NCBI RefSeq assembly: GCF_000173775.1
Contig: NZ_ACCD01000016.1
Span: 1-64,000 of the forward strand
DNA length: 64,000 nt
From: Yersinia rohdei ATCC 43380
GTDB taxonomy: Bacteria; Pseudomonadota; Gammaproteobacteria; Enterobacterales; Enterobacteriaceae
Direction of reading: 5' to 3'
This document shows, one piece after another, positions 32,021-41,039 of this stretch; the stretch's first letter is position 1, and every line of letters starts with the position of its first letter. Under the pieces are notes generated by a model, which was not told the DNA's origin, did not search any database, and saw nothing but the letters and a program-made list of their open reading frames with translations. The translations under genes were made by a program, and so were the position numbers.

Positions 32021-32872
32021 TTATAAAGCGCCTTTATCAAAGCGAGATTCTTTCAAGGCATCTTTAACCCGTTTCAGGTTGTCCCTGAATTTAGCCCCTC
32101 GACGTAGGGTAAACCCTGTTGCCAAAACATCAATTAATGTCAATTGGGCAATGCGCGATACCATCGGCATATACATATCAGTGTCTTCTGGCACATCCAG
32201 CAGCAGAGGTAATGTTGCCTCATTGGCGAGCGGCGTATCACGCGAGGTAATGGCAATCACTGTGGCATCGTTTTCACGGGCTAAATGGGCCAGCTCGACC
32301 AGGCTTTTTGTACGCCCAGTATGAGATATCAATACCACGACATCACCTTCAGTGGAATTCATACAGCTCATTCGCTGCATAACAATGTCATCAAAATAAA
32401 TCACCGGTATATTGAACCGGAAGAATTTATTCATCGCATCGTGGGCCACGGCAGCAGAGGCCCCAAGGCCGAAGAACGAAATTTTCTTCGCTTGTGTCAA
32501 TAAATCCACCGCGCGGTTAATCGCGGCGATATCGAGATTATTTTTCGCCATGTCTAAACTGGCCATGGTCGATTCAAAAATTTTTCCAGTGTAAGCGGCT
32601 ACACTATCATCCTCTTCAACATTACGGTTCACATAAGGTGTGCCATTTGCCAGACTTTGTGCCAAATGAAGTTTAAAATCAGGGAAACCTTTAGTGTCTA
32701 ATCGACGACAAAAACGGTTTACCGTGGGTTCGCTGACGTTCGCCATTTTGGCGAGTGTGGCAATACTGGAATGGATAGCAGTTTGTGGGGAGGCGAGAAT
32801 TACCTCGGCGACTTTCCTTTCCGATTTGCTCAGGAGGTCCAGATTATTTTGGATATTTTCCAGCGTATTCAT
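32021..32872 (-). CDS. hexR: RpiR-family regulator HexR
   Basis: A 283-residue transcription factor with an N-terminal HTH (MANVSEPTVNRFCRRL near residues 42-57) and a C-terminal SIS sugar-phosphate domain (KISFFGLGASAAVAHDA, VVVLISHTGRTKSLVELA). HexR senses 2-keto-3-deoxy-6-phosphogluconate. I start at MNTLENIQ (32872) to match E. coli HexR; an in-frame ATG at 32908 would add 12 residues and neither has a strong ribosome site. It is divergent from zwf, its expected target. Confidence 0.9.
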   Translation of the reverse strand: MNTLENIQNNLDLLSKSERKVAEVILASPQTAIHSSIATLAKMANVSEPTVNRFCRRLDTKGFPDFKLHLAQSLANGTPYVNRNVEEDDSVAAYTGKIFESTMASLDMAKNNLDIAAINRAVDLLTQAKKISFFGLGASAAVAHDAMNKFFRFNIPVIYFDDIVMQRMSCMNSTEGDVVVLISHTGRTKSLVELAHLARENDATVIAITSRDTPLANEATLPLLLDVPEDTDMYMPMVSRIAQLTLIDVLATGFTLRRGAKFRDNLKRVKDALKESRFDKGAL

Positions 32873-33184
32873 ATAACGAGAGTCACCCATGGGTTTTACC
32901 GATTTCATTTAAAGGAGAAATCTATGTCGGTTTAATGAAAATATACTACGAGCTGGAACCCGTTGGCAGTGGCATAGGGTGGGAAGTGAGTCTTTTTCAC
33001 CAGAATATGACCTGTGTCTAATTTTCATAATGGTAAATAGTTGTCAAAAACGTCATAAAATTACATTTTTAAGTTGTGCAGCCTGATTTGGCGCGGCCTG
33101 CCACTCTAAACCGTGTTTTTTAACCTTTTTTGACCCACTTTTATCTGGGTTTACTGGCTATAGTCAAAGAGAGTACATTAGTAA

Positions 33185-33199
33185 TGTAAGAAAATTACA
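33185..33199. promoter_or_regulatory. HexR-like operator upstream of zwf
   Basis: TGTAAGAAAATTACA is a near-perfect TGTAA-N5-TTACA dyad, about 26 bp before the zwf ATG and just past a TATAGT -10-like element (33159-33164), a position suited to repression. Confidence 0.7.
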
Positions 33200-33224
33200 A
33201 ATATCCTGCAACGAGGAGAATAAC

Positions 33225-34709
33225 ATGGCGGTAATTAATACAGCCCAGGCAGCCCAGGCGTGTGATCTGGTGATTTTCGGCGCTAAGGGAGACTTGGCTC
33301 GCCGGAAACTGTTGCCTTCCCTTTACCAATTAGAGAAAGCGGGTCACATCCACCCTGATACTCGGATTATCGGCGTAGGCCGTGCCGATTGGGATAAAGA
33401 CGCGTACACAGCCGTGGTAAAGGAAGCCCTCGATACCTTTATGAAAGAGAAGCTGGATGATGAATTGTGGCAAAAGCTCAGTTCCCGTCTCGACTTCTGT
33501 AATTTAGACGTTAATGACAGCAAACACTTTGTCAAATTGGGCAAAATGCTGGATCAAAAAAACCGCATCACTATCAACTACTTCGCTATGCCACCTAATA
33601 CTTTTGGTGCCATTTGCCAAGGGTTGGGCCTGGCCGGGCTGAATAAAGAGCCAAGCCGGGTGGTGATGGAGAAACCTTTGGGGAAAGATTTGGCTTCCTC
33701 GCGGGTGATTAACGATCAAGTCGCTGAATATTTTAATGAGTGTCAGGTTTACCGTATCGACCACTACCTCGGTAAAGAGACAGTCTTGAACCTGCTGGCA
33801 TTGCGCTTTGCTAACTCACTGTTTGCTTCCAACTGGGATAATCGCACTATCGATCATGTGCAGATTACTGTGGCTGAAGAGGTCGGCATTGAAGGGCGTT
33901 GGGGCTATTTTGACCAAGCCGGACAAATGCGAGATATGATCCAAAACCATTTGCTGCAAATCCTGACCATGATTGCTATGTCACCGCCAGCAGACCTGAG
34001 CACTGACCGCATCCGTGATGAGAAAGTAAAAGTGCTGCGCTCGCTGCGCCGTATTGACCACACGAATGTGCGCGAAACCACGGTACGCGGCCAATATACC
34101 GCAGGATTTGTTCAGGGCCATAAAGTGCCGGGCTATCTGGAAGAGGAAGGGGCGAACAAGAGCAGTAATACTGAAACCTTCGTTTCTATCCGTGTGGATA
34201 TTGATGACTGGCGTTGGGCGGGGGTGCCGTTCTATTTGAGAACCGGCAAACGTCTGCCGAGCAAATGTTCTGAAGTGGTGGTGTACTTTAAAAACCCTGC
34301 GCTGAATTTGTTCCGCGAATCCTATCAGCAATTGCCGCAAAACAAACTGACCATTCGTCTGCAACCGGATGAAGGCATTGAAATTGAAGTGCTGAATAAA
34401 GTGCCAGGTCTGGAACACAAACACCGGCTGCAAACCACCAAGCTTGACCTGAGCTTCTCTAAAACCTTCAACGAGCAACATATTGCGGATGCTTACGAAC
34501 GTTTGTTACTGGAAACCATGCGCGGCATTCAGGCGCTGTTTGTGCGCCGTGACGAGGTTGAAGAAGCATGGAAGTGGGTTGATTCCATTATGGATGCATG
34601 GGCTGCTGATAATGAGGCACCTAAGCCTTATCAGTCTGGGACATGGGGGCCGGTGGCATCTGTTGCCATGATAACCCGTGATGGTCGCTCCTGGAATGAA
34701 TTCGAGTAA
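33225..34709 (+). CDS. zwf: glucose-6-phosphate 1-dehydrogenase
   Basis: A 494-residue NADP-dependent enzyme that starts the oxidative pentose phosphate and Entner-Doudoroff routes. The nucleotide-binding start reads DLVIFGAKGDLARRKLLPSL, and the active-site signature is RIDHYLGKE near residue 178. ACGAGGAGAATAAC is a strong ribosome site. In E. coli zwf is followed by edd and eda; here only eda follows, after 260 bp. Confidence 0.97.
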   Translation: MAVINTAQAAQACDLVIFGAKGDLARRKLLPSLYQLEKAGHIHPDTRIIGVGRADWDKDAYTAVVKEALDTFMKEKLDDELWQKLSSRLDFCNLDVNDSKHFVKLGKMLDQKNRITINYFAMPPNTFGAICQGLGLAGLNKEPSRVVMEKPLGKDLASSRVINDQVAEYFNECQVYRIDHYLGKETVLNLLALRFANSLFASNWDNRTIDHVQITVAEEVGIEGRWGYFDQAGQMRDMIQNHLLQILTMIAMSPPADLSTDRIRDEKVKVLRSLRRIDHTNVRETTVRGQYTAGFVQGHKVPGYLEEEGANKSSNTETFVSIRVDIDDWRWAGVPFYLRTGKRLPSKCSEVVVYFKNPALNLFRESYQQLPQNKLTIRLQPDEGIEIEVLNKVPGLEHKHRLQTTKLDLSFSKTFNEQHIADAYERLLLETMRGIQALFVRRDEVEEAWKWVDSIMDAWAADNEAPKPYQSGTWGPVASVAMITRDGRSWNEFE

Positions 34710-34739
34710 ATTGCCCACTCGAAGAGATTAATTGTTGCA

Positions 34740-34769
34740 CGCGCCACCCAATAAAATGCCGGTGGCGCG
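34740..34769 (+). terminator. GC-rich hairpin downstream of zwf
   Basis: A perfect 9-bp stem, CGCGCCACC (34740-34748) with GGTGGCGCG (34761-34769) and a 12-nt loop. No U-tract follows, so it may be a weak terminator or processing site between zwf and eda. Confidence 0.5.
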
Positions 34770-34969
34770 CCTCCATCAGGGAAGTCGGCGGGCAGCGAGG
34801 GCAAGACGCCCGTACTCATGCTATCTACAAATAATAAAGAGCAGTTAGCTGGCTCATATGATGATTCTTTATGGTAGGCGGAAAGCCCTTGCGATGTTCT
34901 GCTTGCCATATTTCAACTGACACCTTCGGGTGAGTACATGCCAATCGGCATAAGTGGAGATAACAACTG

Positions 34970-35611
34970 ATGAAAAGCTGGAAAACGAGCGCAGAACAGA
35001 TCATGACCGCAGGCCCTGTTGTCCCGGTGATTGTGATTAACAAGCTCGAACAGGCGGTACCGCTGGCAAAAGCCTTGGTTGCGGGTGGTGTTCGTGTGTT
35101 AGAAGTGACGTTGCGCACCCCTTGTGCTGTTGAAGCTATTCGTGCCATTGCCAAAGAAGTCCCTGAGGCGATTATTGGTGCAGGTACTGTGCTGAATCCA
35201 CAGCAATTGGCAGAAGTAGTCGAAGCCGGTGCACAATTTGCTATCAGCCCAGGGTTGACTGATGAACTGCTTAAAGCCGCAACGGAAGGTTCTATCCCAT
35301 TAATCCCAGGGATAAGCACCGTTTCAGAATTGATGCTGGGCATGAGTTATGGTCTGCGTGAGTTTAAATTCTTCCCGGCAGAAGCCAACGGCGGCGTTAA
35401 AGCATTACAAGCTATTGGTGGCCCATTCTCTCAAGTGCGTTTCTGCCCAACTGGCGGCATTACACCTAACAACTACCGCGATTATCTGGCGCTGAAAAGC
35501 GTGTTGTGCATCGGCGGTTCATGGTTGGTTCCTGCCGACGCGCTGGAAAATGGTGACTATGCGCGCATTACTGAATTAGCAAAACAAGCTGTTGCAGGCG
35601 CTACGGCCTAA
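34970..35611 (+). CDS. eda: KDPG/KHG aldolase Eda
   Basis: A 213-residue class I aldolase that splits 2-keto-3-deoxy-6-phosphogluconate to pyruvate and glyceraldehyde 3-phosphate. The catalytic Glu is in [11 protein letters not shown] and the Schiff-base Lys in [14 protein letters not shown] (near residue 133). GGAGATAACAACTG precedes the ATG. edd is not adjacent, so KDPG may come from edd elsewhere or from hexuronate catabolism. Confidence 0.96.
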   Translation: MKSWKTSAEQIMTAGPVVPVIVINKLEQAVPLAKALVAGGVRVLEVTLRTPCAVEAIRAIAKEVPEAIIGAGTVLNPQQLAEVVEAGAQFAISPGLTDELLKAATEGSIPLIPGISTVSELMLGMSYGLREFKFFPAEANGGVKALQAIGGPFSQVRFCPTGGITPNNYRDYLALKSVLCIGGSWLVPADALENGDYARITELAKQAVAGATA

Positions 35612-35664
35612 TAGGTGGTAACTCCCTGAACTGACGGGAGAAGCGCACAGTTTTGCCAAAGACT

Positions 35665-35697
35665 AAACCTCTGCCATGCAGGGGTTTTGTTTTTTTA
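35665..35697 (+). terminator. rho-independent terminator of eda
   Basis: Stem AAACCTCTGC (35665-35674) with GCAGGGGTTT (35678-35687), one G-U pair and a 3-nt loop, followed by a T-rich run. Confidence 0.88.
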
Positions 35698-35769
35698 GAA
35701 TCCCTAACTTATTATTTTTTAATCTCTTTTTTAAAACTATTTATCAAATTGATGGTTTGCTTTATAAAA

Positions 35770-35798
35770 TTGACTGTGGTAAAAATATGACAGTTAAT
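35770..35798 (+). promoter_or_regulatory. candidate promoter of the mdtUJI transcript
   Basis: TTGACT (35770-35775), a 17-bp spacer and GTTAAT (35793-35798). It would give a leader of about 345 nt before mdtJ that contains the small ORF at 35894. Confidence 0.4.
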
Positions 35799-35893
35799 TA
35801 TTCCAACTTTATGAGGGTTTTAGGCGTATCACACTGGGTTTAGCAAACAAGAATGTGGCTAAAGCGGGTGTGGCTAAAAAAAAGAGATATATT

Positions 35894-35992
35894 ATGATTA
35901 AAATGAATGGAATTACTTTCAAACCTTCTACTTGCCAACTCTTCCTGTCAGCCATTCTGGCCAGTGAGCATCACTGGTGCAGCGAGCTATAG
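35894..35992 (+). CDS. mdtU: leader ORF upstream of mdtJI, mdtU-like
   Basis: A 32-codon ORF, ATG to TAG, preceded by AAAGAGATATATT as a plausible ribosome site. The peptide contains the segment CQLFLSAILASEHHWC (residues 14-29) and ends SEL. I recall that E. coli mdtJI carries an upstream small ORF, mdtU, whose translation controls spermidine exporter expression; position and size agree, though I cannot compare sequences here. It lies between the eda terminator and mdtJ, 157 bp upstream of the latter. Confidence 0.6.
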   Translation: MIKMNGITFKPSTCQLFLSAILASEHHWCSEL

Positions 35993-36149
35993 CGTCTTTC
36001 TTCTTCTGTTTTAAGTAAAGTTTATACGCCAAGTGAGTTTCTATTTCTTACGGCCTGCGCACATCTATTCCCTGTGAATGGGGTGCCGAGTGAGGATAAC
36101 CGTAACAAATAGACCTTAGCGTGCGTTTATGCGTGTTAGGAGAAGAATG

Positions 36150-36527
36150 ATGATTTATTGGATATTTTTAGGTTTAGCCATAGTCGCCGAAATTATTGGC
36201 ACCTTATCAATGAAATACGCCAGTGTTAGTGGCGAGATGACCGGGCATATCGTGATGTATTTTATGATAACCGGCTCTTACATTTTGCTGGCTCTGGCGG
36301 TTAAAAAAGTGGCTTTGGGTGTCGCGTATGCCTTATGGGAAGGGATTGGCATCCTGATTATTACTGTTTTCAGTGTGTTGTGGTTTGATGAAAGCTTATC
36401 ACCGCTGAAAATTGTCGGTTTAGTGACTTTGATCGGCGGCATACTGTTAGTGAAATCAGGGACTCGTAAGCCAAAGAAACCGAACAGTCCAAGCCGAAAT
36501 TCAGGTGAGCATCATGCAACAGCTTGA
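36150..36527 (+). CDS. mdtJ: spermidine exporter subunit MdtJ
   Basis: A 125-residue small multidrug resistance protein with four membrane helices, half of the MdtJI heteromeric spermidine exporter. Conserved SMR elements are [19 protein letters not shown] (with the membrane Glu) and [16 protein letters not shown]. The start at 36150 (MIYWIFLG) follows AGGAGAAGA; an ATG at 36129 is also in frame. The cytoplasmic tail is basic and His-containing. It overlaps mdtI by 14 bp. Confidence 0.93.
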   Translation: MIYWIFLGLAIVAEIIGTLSMKYASVSGEMTGHIVMYFMITGSYILLALAVKKVALGVAYALWEGIGILIITVFSVLWFDESLSPLKIVGLVTLIGGILLVKSGTRKPKKPNSPSRNSGEHHATA

Positions 36528-36843
36528 ATTTTATCATATCGCGTTTCTGATTTTGGCGGTGATTCTAGAAATTATTGCTAACATCCTACTGAAAATGTCA
36601 GATGGTTTTCGTCGCGTATGGTTGGGGATTTTATCATTGTTGTCAGTGCTTGGGGCATTCAGTGCGCTGGCACAAGCGGTGAAAGGTATCGAATTATCAG
36701 TGGCTTATGCTTTATGGGGCGGGTTCGGTATTGCCGCTACCGTGGCGGCGGGTTGGATTTTGTTTAATCAGCGGCTGAACTATAAAGGCTGGATCGGGTT
36801 GATTTTGCTACTGGCTGGTATGGTGATGATAAAGCTATCCTAA
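36514..36843 (+). CDS. mdtI: spermidine exporter subunit MdtI
   Basis: A 109-residue four-helix SMR protein and partner of MdtJ. The membrane Glu is in [20 protein letters not shown], and [16 protein letters not shown] follows. I use the ATG at 36514 because TCAGGTGAGCATC provides a ribosome site and the length equals E. coli MdtI. The 14-bp overlap with mdtJ indicates coupled synthesis of the two subunits. Confidence 0.93.
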   Translation: MQQLEFYHIAFLILAVILEIIANILLKMSDGFRRVWLGILSLLSVLGAFSALAQAVKGIELSVAYALWGGFGIAATVAAGWILFNQRLNYKGWIGLILLLAGMVMIKLS

Positions 36844-36853
36844 TCTGGAGTCT

Positions 36854-36925
36854 GGTGGGGCGACTGCACCGATGGGCGCTCCGGCGGCTTACGCCGCTAC
36901 GACCCATTCGGCACATTTCCCCACC
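36854..36925. repeat. dispersed palindromic repeat, copy B
   Basis: The best-formed copy: GGTGGGGCGACTGCACCGAT at the left, CATTCGGCACATTTCCCC then ACC at the right, and an inner hairpin GGCGGCTTACGCCGC. The ends GGTGGGG/CCCCACC are perfect inverted repeats and the whole 72 bp can fold on itself. It lies between convergent mdtI and the RidA gene. Confidence 0.75.
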
Positions 36926-36975
36926 TATTCACGTTGTGATTAGTCTGAGACAAGCCAAGGAAATTTAGCGGCTAA

Positions 36976-37320
36976 TCAAATAGCCGCAATAATTTTGATT
37001 TCAACTTTATAGTTCGGATTCATTAGCTTGGCTTCTACGGTACAACGTACCGGGGCGCAACCCTCCACAACCCAGGCATCCCAGGCGGCATTCATTGCGG
37101 CAAAGTCCGACTTATCGGCTAAAAATATCGTGGCATCCAAAATGCGGCTTTTATCTGAACCGAGCTGATGCAGCATAATATCAATTGCGGCCAATGTGTT
37201 TGCCGTTTGCGCCGTGGCATCGGCATCCAGATTCTCAGGTACGCTGGTGTAATAGATAGTGTCGTTGTATACCACAGCATCTGACCAACGTTTTTCTGGA
37301 TTAATTCGCTCAATACTCAT
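36976..37320 (-). CDS. yoaB: RidA-family protein YoaB
   Basis: A 114-residue RidA/YER057c/UK114 protein. Related members deaminate reactive enamine/imine intermediates. The conserved Arg is in CAPVRCTVEAKL, followed by KVEIKIIAAI at the C-terminus. The start at MSIERI (37320) follows GGGAGTGAAA. It is divergent from yoaA, as in E. coli. Confidence 0.9.
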   Translation of the reverse strand: MSIERINPEKRWSDAVVYNDTIYYTSVPENLDADATAQTANTLAAIDIMLHQLGSDKSRILDATIFLADKSDFAAMNAAWDAWVVEGCAPVRCTVEAKLMNPNYKVEIKIIAAI

Positions 37321-37448
37321 TTTCACTCCCTGGTGTGAAGGCCAATGTCATTTTCAGCCTAAGAGTAGCATAGCTGGTGGCGAGAATGTGTGGTCGTGGG
37401 ACGTCAGGCTTGGCATAATCACCGCTGATTTCACTCGGAAGAGAAAGT

Positions 37449-39353
37449 GTGACAGACGATTTTGCAACAGACGGCGCGCTAGCGCAGGCCATTACAGGTT
37501 TTAATCCTCGTGAGTCCCAGCGCCAGATGGCTGCGGCAATCAGTGAATCCATTGATGCCAAACAGCAACTGGTGGTAGAGGCCGGCACCGGCACCGGTAA
37601 AACATTTGCGTATTTGGCCCCAGCGCTGCGGGCGGACTGCAAAGTGATTATTTCTACTGGATCCAAAGCGTTACAAGACCAACTCTATTCCCGTGACCTG
37701 CCTACGGTGGCCACCGCCCTTAAATACAAAGGGAAATTGGCTTTGCTAAAAGGGCGCTCAAATTATCTTTGTCTGGAAAGACTGGAACAGCAATCACTGG
37801 CGGGGGGCGAACTGGCAAGCGAAACCTTGGTTGATTTAGTGCGCCTGCGCGGTTGGTCGGCAGAAACTGTTGATGGTGATATCAGCACCTGTGGTCAGGT
37901 GGCTGAGGATAGCTTTGTCTGGCCGTTGGTCACCAGTACCAATGATAATTGTCTGGGTAGCGATTGCCCACTGTACAAAGATTGCTTCGTGGTCAAAGCC
38001 CGTCGTCGGGCGATGGATGCTGATGTAGTGGTGGTTAACCATCATCTCTTTTTGGCAGATATGGTGGTGAAAGAGAGCGGGTTTGCAGAATTAATCCCCA
38101 CCGCCGATGTGATGATTTTCGACGAAGCCCATCAGATCCCAGATATCGCCAGCCAATATTTTGGCCAGCAATTAACCAGCAGACAATTGATGGATTTGGC
38201 GAAAGACATCATTATCGCGTATCGGACTGAAGTCCGAGATTCGGCCCAATTGCAAAAAAGTGCTGACCGGCTAACACAAAGCACGCAAGATTTCCGTTTA
38301 GTATTGGGCGACCCCGGTTATCGTGGCAATTTGCGCGATGTGATGGAGCAGCCAGCGATTCAGCGGGCGCTATTGTTACTCGATGATGCGCTAGAGTTAT
38401 GTTACGACGTGATGAAGCTTTCTTTGGGGCGTTCGGCGATGTTGGACGCGGCTTTTGAGCGGGCGACGGTATATCGCAACCGCCTGAAACGGCTAAAAGA
38501 TGTCAGCACGCCGGGTTACAGCTATTGGTATGAATGTAACTCACGCCATTTTGTCTTGGCGCTAACCCCACTTTCTGTTTCTGACCGTTTTCGTGAATTG
38601 ATAGAAGAAAAGCCGGGAACCTGGATTTTCACCTCAGCCACGTTATCGGTTAACGATCAATTATCTCATTTTACCTCGCGGCTGGGGCTGACCCACGCCA
38701 AAACACTGCTGTTACCCAGCCCATTTGACTATGCCAATCAAGCCTTGCTGTGTGTGCCACGCAATCTTCCTTCTGCGAATGAGCCCGGCGCGGCACGCAA
38801 ATTGGCGGTGATGTTAAAACCGTTGATTGATGCCAATAAAGGGCGCTGTTTCTTCTTGTGTACTTCGCATCAGATGATGCGCGGCTTGGCAGAAGAGTTC
38901 CGCGCCAGCATGACATTGCCGGTGTTGGTGCAAGGGGAAACCAGCAAAGGCCAGTTGTTGGCGCAGTTTGTCGCGGCGGGTAATGCGCTGTTGGTCGCAA
39001 CCAGCAGTTTCTGGGAGGGCGTGGATGTCCGTGGTGATGCTTTATCTTGTGTCATTATTGATAAACTGCCGTTTACCTCACCTGATGACCCGTTGCTCAA
39101 AGCGCGGATTGAAGATTGCCGTTTGCGCGGCGGTGACCCTTTTAATGATGTGCAATTACCTGATGCAGTTATTACCCTGAAACAAGGGGTGGGGCGTTTG
39201 ATCCGTGATATTGACGATCGCGGTGTGTTAGTTATCTGTGATAACCGATTAGTGATGCGCCCTTATGGCGCGATGTTCCTCAATAGCCTGCCACCCGCGC
39301 CACGAACTCGGGACTTGGCGAAAGCCATCGCTTTTCTCAAGCAGCGCGATTAA
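37449..39353 (+). CDS. yoaA: DinG/XPD-family helicase YoaA
   Basis: A 634-residue superfamily 2 iron-sulfur helicase. Walker A is [15 protein letters not shown] near residue 46, the DEAH box is FDEAHQIPD, and the cluster cysteines are visible as [14 protein letters not shown] and YKDC. Motif VI is [15 protein letters not shown]. coli YoaA works with the HolC clamp-loader subunit in DNA repair. The start codon is GTG behind GGAAGAGAAA. Confidence 0.93.
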   Translation: MTDDFATDGALAQAITGFNPRESQRQMAAAISESIDAKQQLVVEAGTGTGKTFAYLAPALRADCKVIISTGSKALQDQLYSRDLPTVATALKYKGKLALLKGRSNYLCLERLEQQSLAGGELASETLVDLVRLRGWSAETVDGDISTCGQVAEDSFVWPLVTSTNDNCLGSDCPLYKDCFVVKARRRAMDADVVVVNHHLFLADMVVKESGFAELIPTADVMIFDEAHQIPDIASQYFGQQLTSRQLMDLAKDIIIAYRTEVRDSAQLQKSADRLTQSTQDFRLVLGDPGYRGNLRDVMEQPAIQRALLLLDDALELCYDVMKLSLGRSAMLDAAFERATVYRNRLKRLKDVSTPGYSYWYECNSRHFVLALTPLSVSDRFRELIEEKPGTWIFTSATLSVNDQLSHFTSRLGLTHAKTLLLPSPFDYANQALLCVPRNLPSANEPGAARKLAVMLKPLIDANKGRCFFLCTSHQMMRGLAEEFRASMTLPVLVQGETSKGQLLAQFVAAGNALLVATSSFWEGVDVRGDALSCVIIDKLPFTSPDDPLLKARIEDCRLRGGDPFNDVQLPDAVITLKQGVGRLIRDIDDRGVLVICDNRLVMRPYGAMFLNSLPPAPRTRDLAKAIAFLKQRD

Positions 39354-39426
39354 GAGAAAAGCGGGGAGGGGTGTGCTATTATGCGCGCCCTGTATTAATT
39401 CATCTTCTTTTCCTGCCGAGGTTGGC

Positions 39427-40128
39427 ATGTCCACGCGAATTTTAGCGATCGATACCGCAACAGAAGCCTGTTCTGTCGCACTCTGGAATAACGGCGAAGT
39501 TCGGGCTTTGTTTGAACTTTGCCCACGGGAACACACCCAACGAATTCTCCCCATGGTGCAGCAAGTCCTGGCTGAATCTGGGCTGGCATTGCAACAACTC
39601 GATGCTTTAGCTTTTGGCCGTGGCCCCGGTAGTTTTACTGGTGTCCGTATTGGCATTGGTATAGGTCAGGGGCTGGCATTAGGCGCAGACTTGCCGATGA
39701 TGGGCATTTCAACCTTACAAACAATGGCTCAAGGTGCATTCCGCCTCACGGGTGCCTCACGAGTGTTAGCCGCCATTGATGCGCGCATGGGCGAAGTCTA
39801 TTGGGGCGAGTTTGAACGTGATGCCGCAGGGGATTGGCGTGGCGAAGCGACCGAAGCGGTTATGACGCCAGCACAAGCACAAGTTCACGCCCAGTCGCTA
39901 AGTGGTCAGTGGGCCAAGGTGGGCACTGGCTGGCAAACCTATCCTGACTTAATTGACGGCAACGGTGTCGTGTTGGTTGATGGGCAAATTATGTTGCCGC
40001 AGGCAGAAGATATGCTGCCACTGGCTTTGGCTGCCTGGGCCAACGGGCAGGTGGTCAGTGTGGAACATGCTGAGCCGGTGTATCTGCGTAATGAAGTGAC
40101 GTGGAAAAAACTCCCGGGCCGTGAGTAA
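39427..40128 (+). CDS. tsaB: tRNA t6A synthesis subunit TsaB
   Basis: A 233-residue protein of the ASKHA fold that partners TsaD and TsaE in making t6A37 on ANN-decoding tRNAs. Family blocks are [37 protein letters not shown] and [13 protein letters not shown]. The start at 39427 follows CGAGGTTGGC; a longer in-frame frame upstream overlaps yoaA and is not used. The Slp-type lipoprotein gene follows after 65 bp. Confidence 0.95.
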   Translation: MSTRILAIDTATEACSVALWNNGEVRALFELCPREHTQRILPMVQQVLAESGLALQQLDALAFGRGPGSFTGVRIGIGIGQGLALGADLPMMGISTLQTMAQGAFRLTGASRVLAAIDARMGEVYWGEFERDAAGDWRGEATEAVMTPAQAQVHAQSLSGQWAKVGTGWQTYPDLIDGNGVVLVDGQIMLPQAEDMLPLALAAWANGQVVSVEHAEPVYLRNEVTWKKLPGRE

Positions 40129-40193
40129 CTAATTATCGTGATTAGAGTCTAAAATATCAGGACAGCTAATGAAATGATAAGGAGTAGCCTGCT

Positions 40194-40805
40194 ATGGCGA
40201 TAAATACGTCAGTCACTCAATCTGGACAGAATAGAAATCGCAAATGGAGATGTGGTTGGCTGGGTTTAGGCGTTTTGCTTCTTTCCGGTTGTGTCACAAT
40301 CCCACCCGCTATTCAGGGGACGACCGCGACACCACAGCAAAATCTTAACTTGGTCAGAACGGCACCGCAGGCGTTTATTGGTCAGGAAGCGCGTTTTGGT
40401 GGCAGCGTGGTTAATGTGACCAACGAACCGCATCGCACCCGGCTGGAGATTGTCAGTGTTCCGCTGGATTCTGGCGCCAGACCTATCTTGGGTGACCCTT
40501 CACAAGGTCGGGTTATCGCCTATGTGAATGGTTTCCTTGAACCCGTGGACTTCCGTGGGCACCTTATCACAGTGGTCGGGCCAATCGTGGGGGTGGAAGC
40601 CGGTAAAATTGGTAAAACGCCGTATAACTTCGTGGTAATCAATGCCACGGGCTATAAACGTTGGCATCTTGAACAGCAAGTATTATTGCCGCCAACTATG
40701 GGCCCTTGGGGGTATAACAACCCCGGAATGTGGGGGCCAGGGCCTGGATGGGGAGGCTGGTATTATCCCGCCCCGGCACAGATCCAAACGATTGTTACCG
40801 AGTAA
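40194..40805 (+). CDS. yeaY: Slp-family outer-membrane lipoprotein YeaY
   Basis: A 203-residue Slp-family lipoprotein. A basic N-terminal stretch leads to a hydrophobic segment and lipobox LLSGC (Cys near 33). Family blocks are [30 protein letters not shown] and [11 protein letters not shown]. The C-terminus has a Gly/Pro/Trp-rich segment ([16 protein letters not shown]) before the conserved end IVTE. AAGGAG precedes the ATG. The role is unknown; the place beside tsaB and fadD matches E. coli yeaY. Confidence 0.9.
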   Translation: MAINTSVTQSGQNRNRKWRCGWLGLGVLLLSGCVTIPPAIQGTTATPQQNLNLVRTAPQAFIGQEARFGGSVVNVTNEPHRTRLEIVSVPLDSGARPILGDPSQGRVIAYVNGFLEPVDFRGHLITVVGPIVGVEAGKIGKTPYNFVVINATGYKRWHLEQQVLLPPTMGPWGYNNPGMWGPGPGWGGWYYPAPAQIQTIVTE

Positions 40806-40842
40806 CAGGTTGGCGCGATAAGCTGGCAGGCAATGACAGAAA

Positions 40843-40867
40843 GGGCGCTGAAAACAGCGCCCTTTTT
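40843..40867 (+). terminator. rho-independent terminator of yeaY
   Basis: A perfect 8-bp stem, GGGCGCTG/CAGCGCCC, with an AAAA loop, followed by TTTTT. Confidence 0.92.
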
Positions 40868-40875
40868 ACGTTAAA

Positions 40876-40900
40876 TTGCACCCTATATACTAGGGTGCAA
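40876..40900. promoter_or_regulatory. 25-bp perfect dyad upstream of fadD
   Basis: TTGCACCCTA-TATAC-TAGGGTGCAA is a perfect 10-bp inverted repeat with a 5-bp centre. It lies just after the yeaY terminator and about 50 bp before the FadR operator. It is not followed by a T-run, so an operator or leader structure is more likely than a terminator. Confidence 0.55.
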
Positions 40901-40911
40901 AGCCAAAAAAT

Positions 40912-40927
40912 AGTGATGTGCATCGCA
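40912..40927. promoter_or_regulatory. CRP-like site upstream of fadD
   Basis: AGTGATGTGCATCGCA keeps 8 of 10 bases of TGTGA-N6-TCACA. CRP activation of fadD is known in E. coli. Confidence 0.5.
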
Positions 40928-40949
40928 ACCTCAAAATTGTTTAAAAGCA

Positions 40950-40967
40950 AACTGGTACGCTGAGTTA
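40950..40967. promoter_or_regulatory. FadR operator of fadD
   Basis: AACTGGTACGCTGAGTTA is close to the E. coli fadD FadR site recalled from memory (CTGGTATGATGAGTTA core). It overlaps a TAAAAT -10-like element (40966-40971), placing FadR to repress. Confidence 0.75.
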
Positions 40968-41039
40968 AAATATTGTTAAAGTTCTGGTGTGGATTTGAGT
41001 GTAACTCTGGCGTTCAATAACAATTTCAGGAGTGCTACC

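Noticed and set aside
31746-32324. 192-codon plus-strand frame beside hexR
   Set aside because: More than half is antisense to hexR, with composition that mirrors the hexR codons; no ribosome site.
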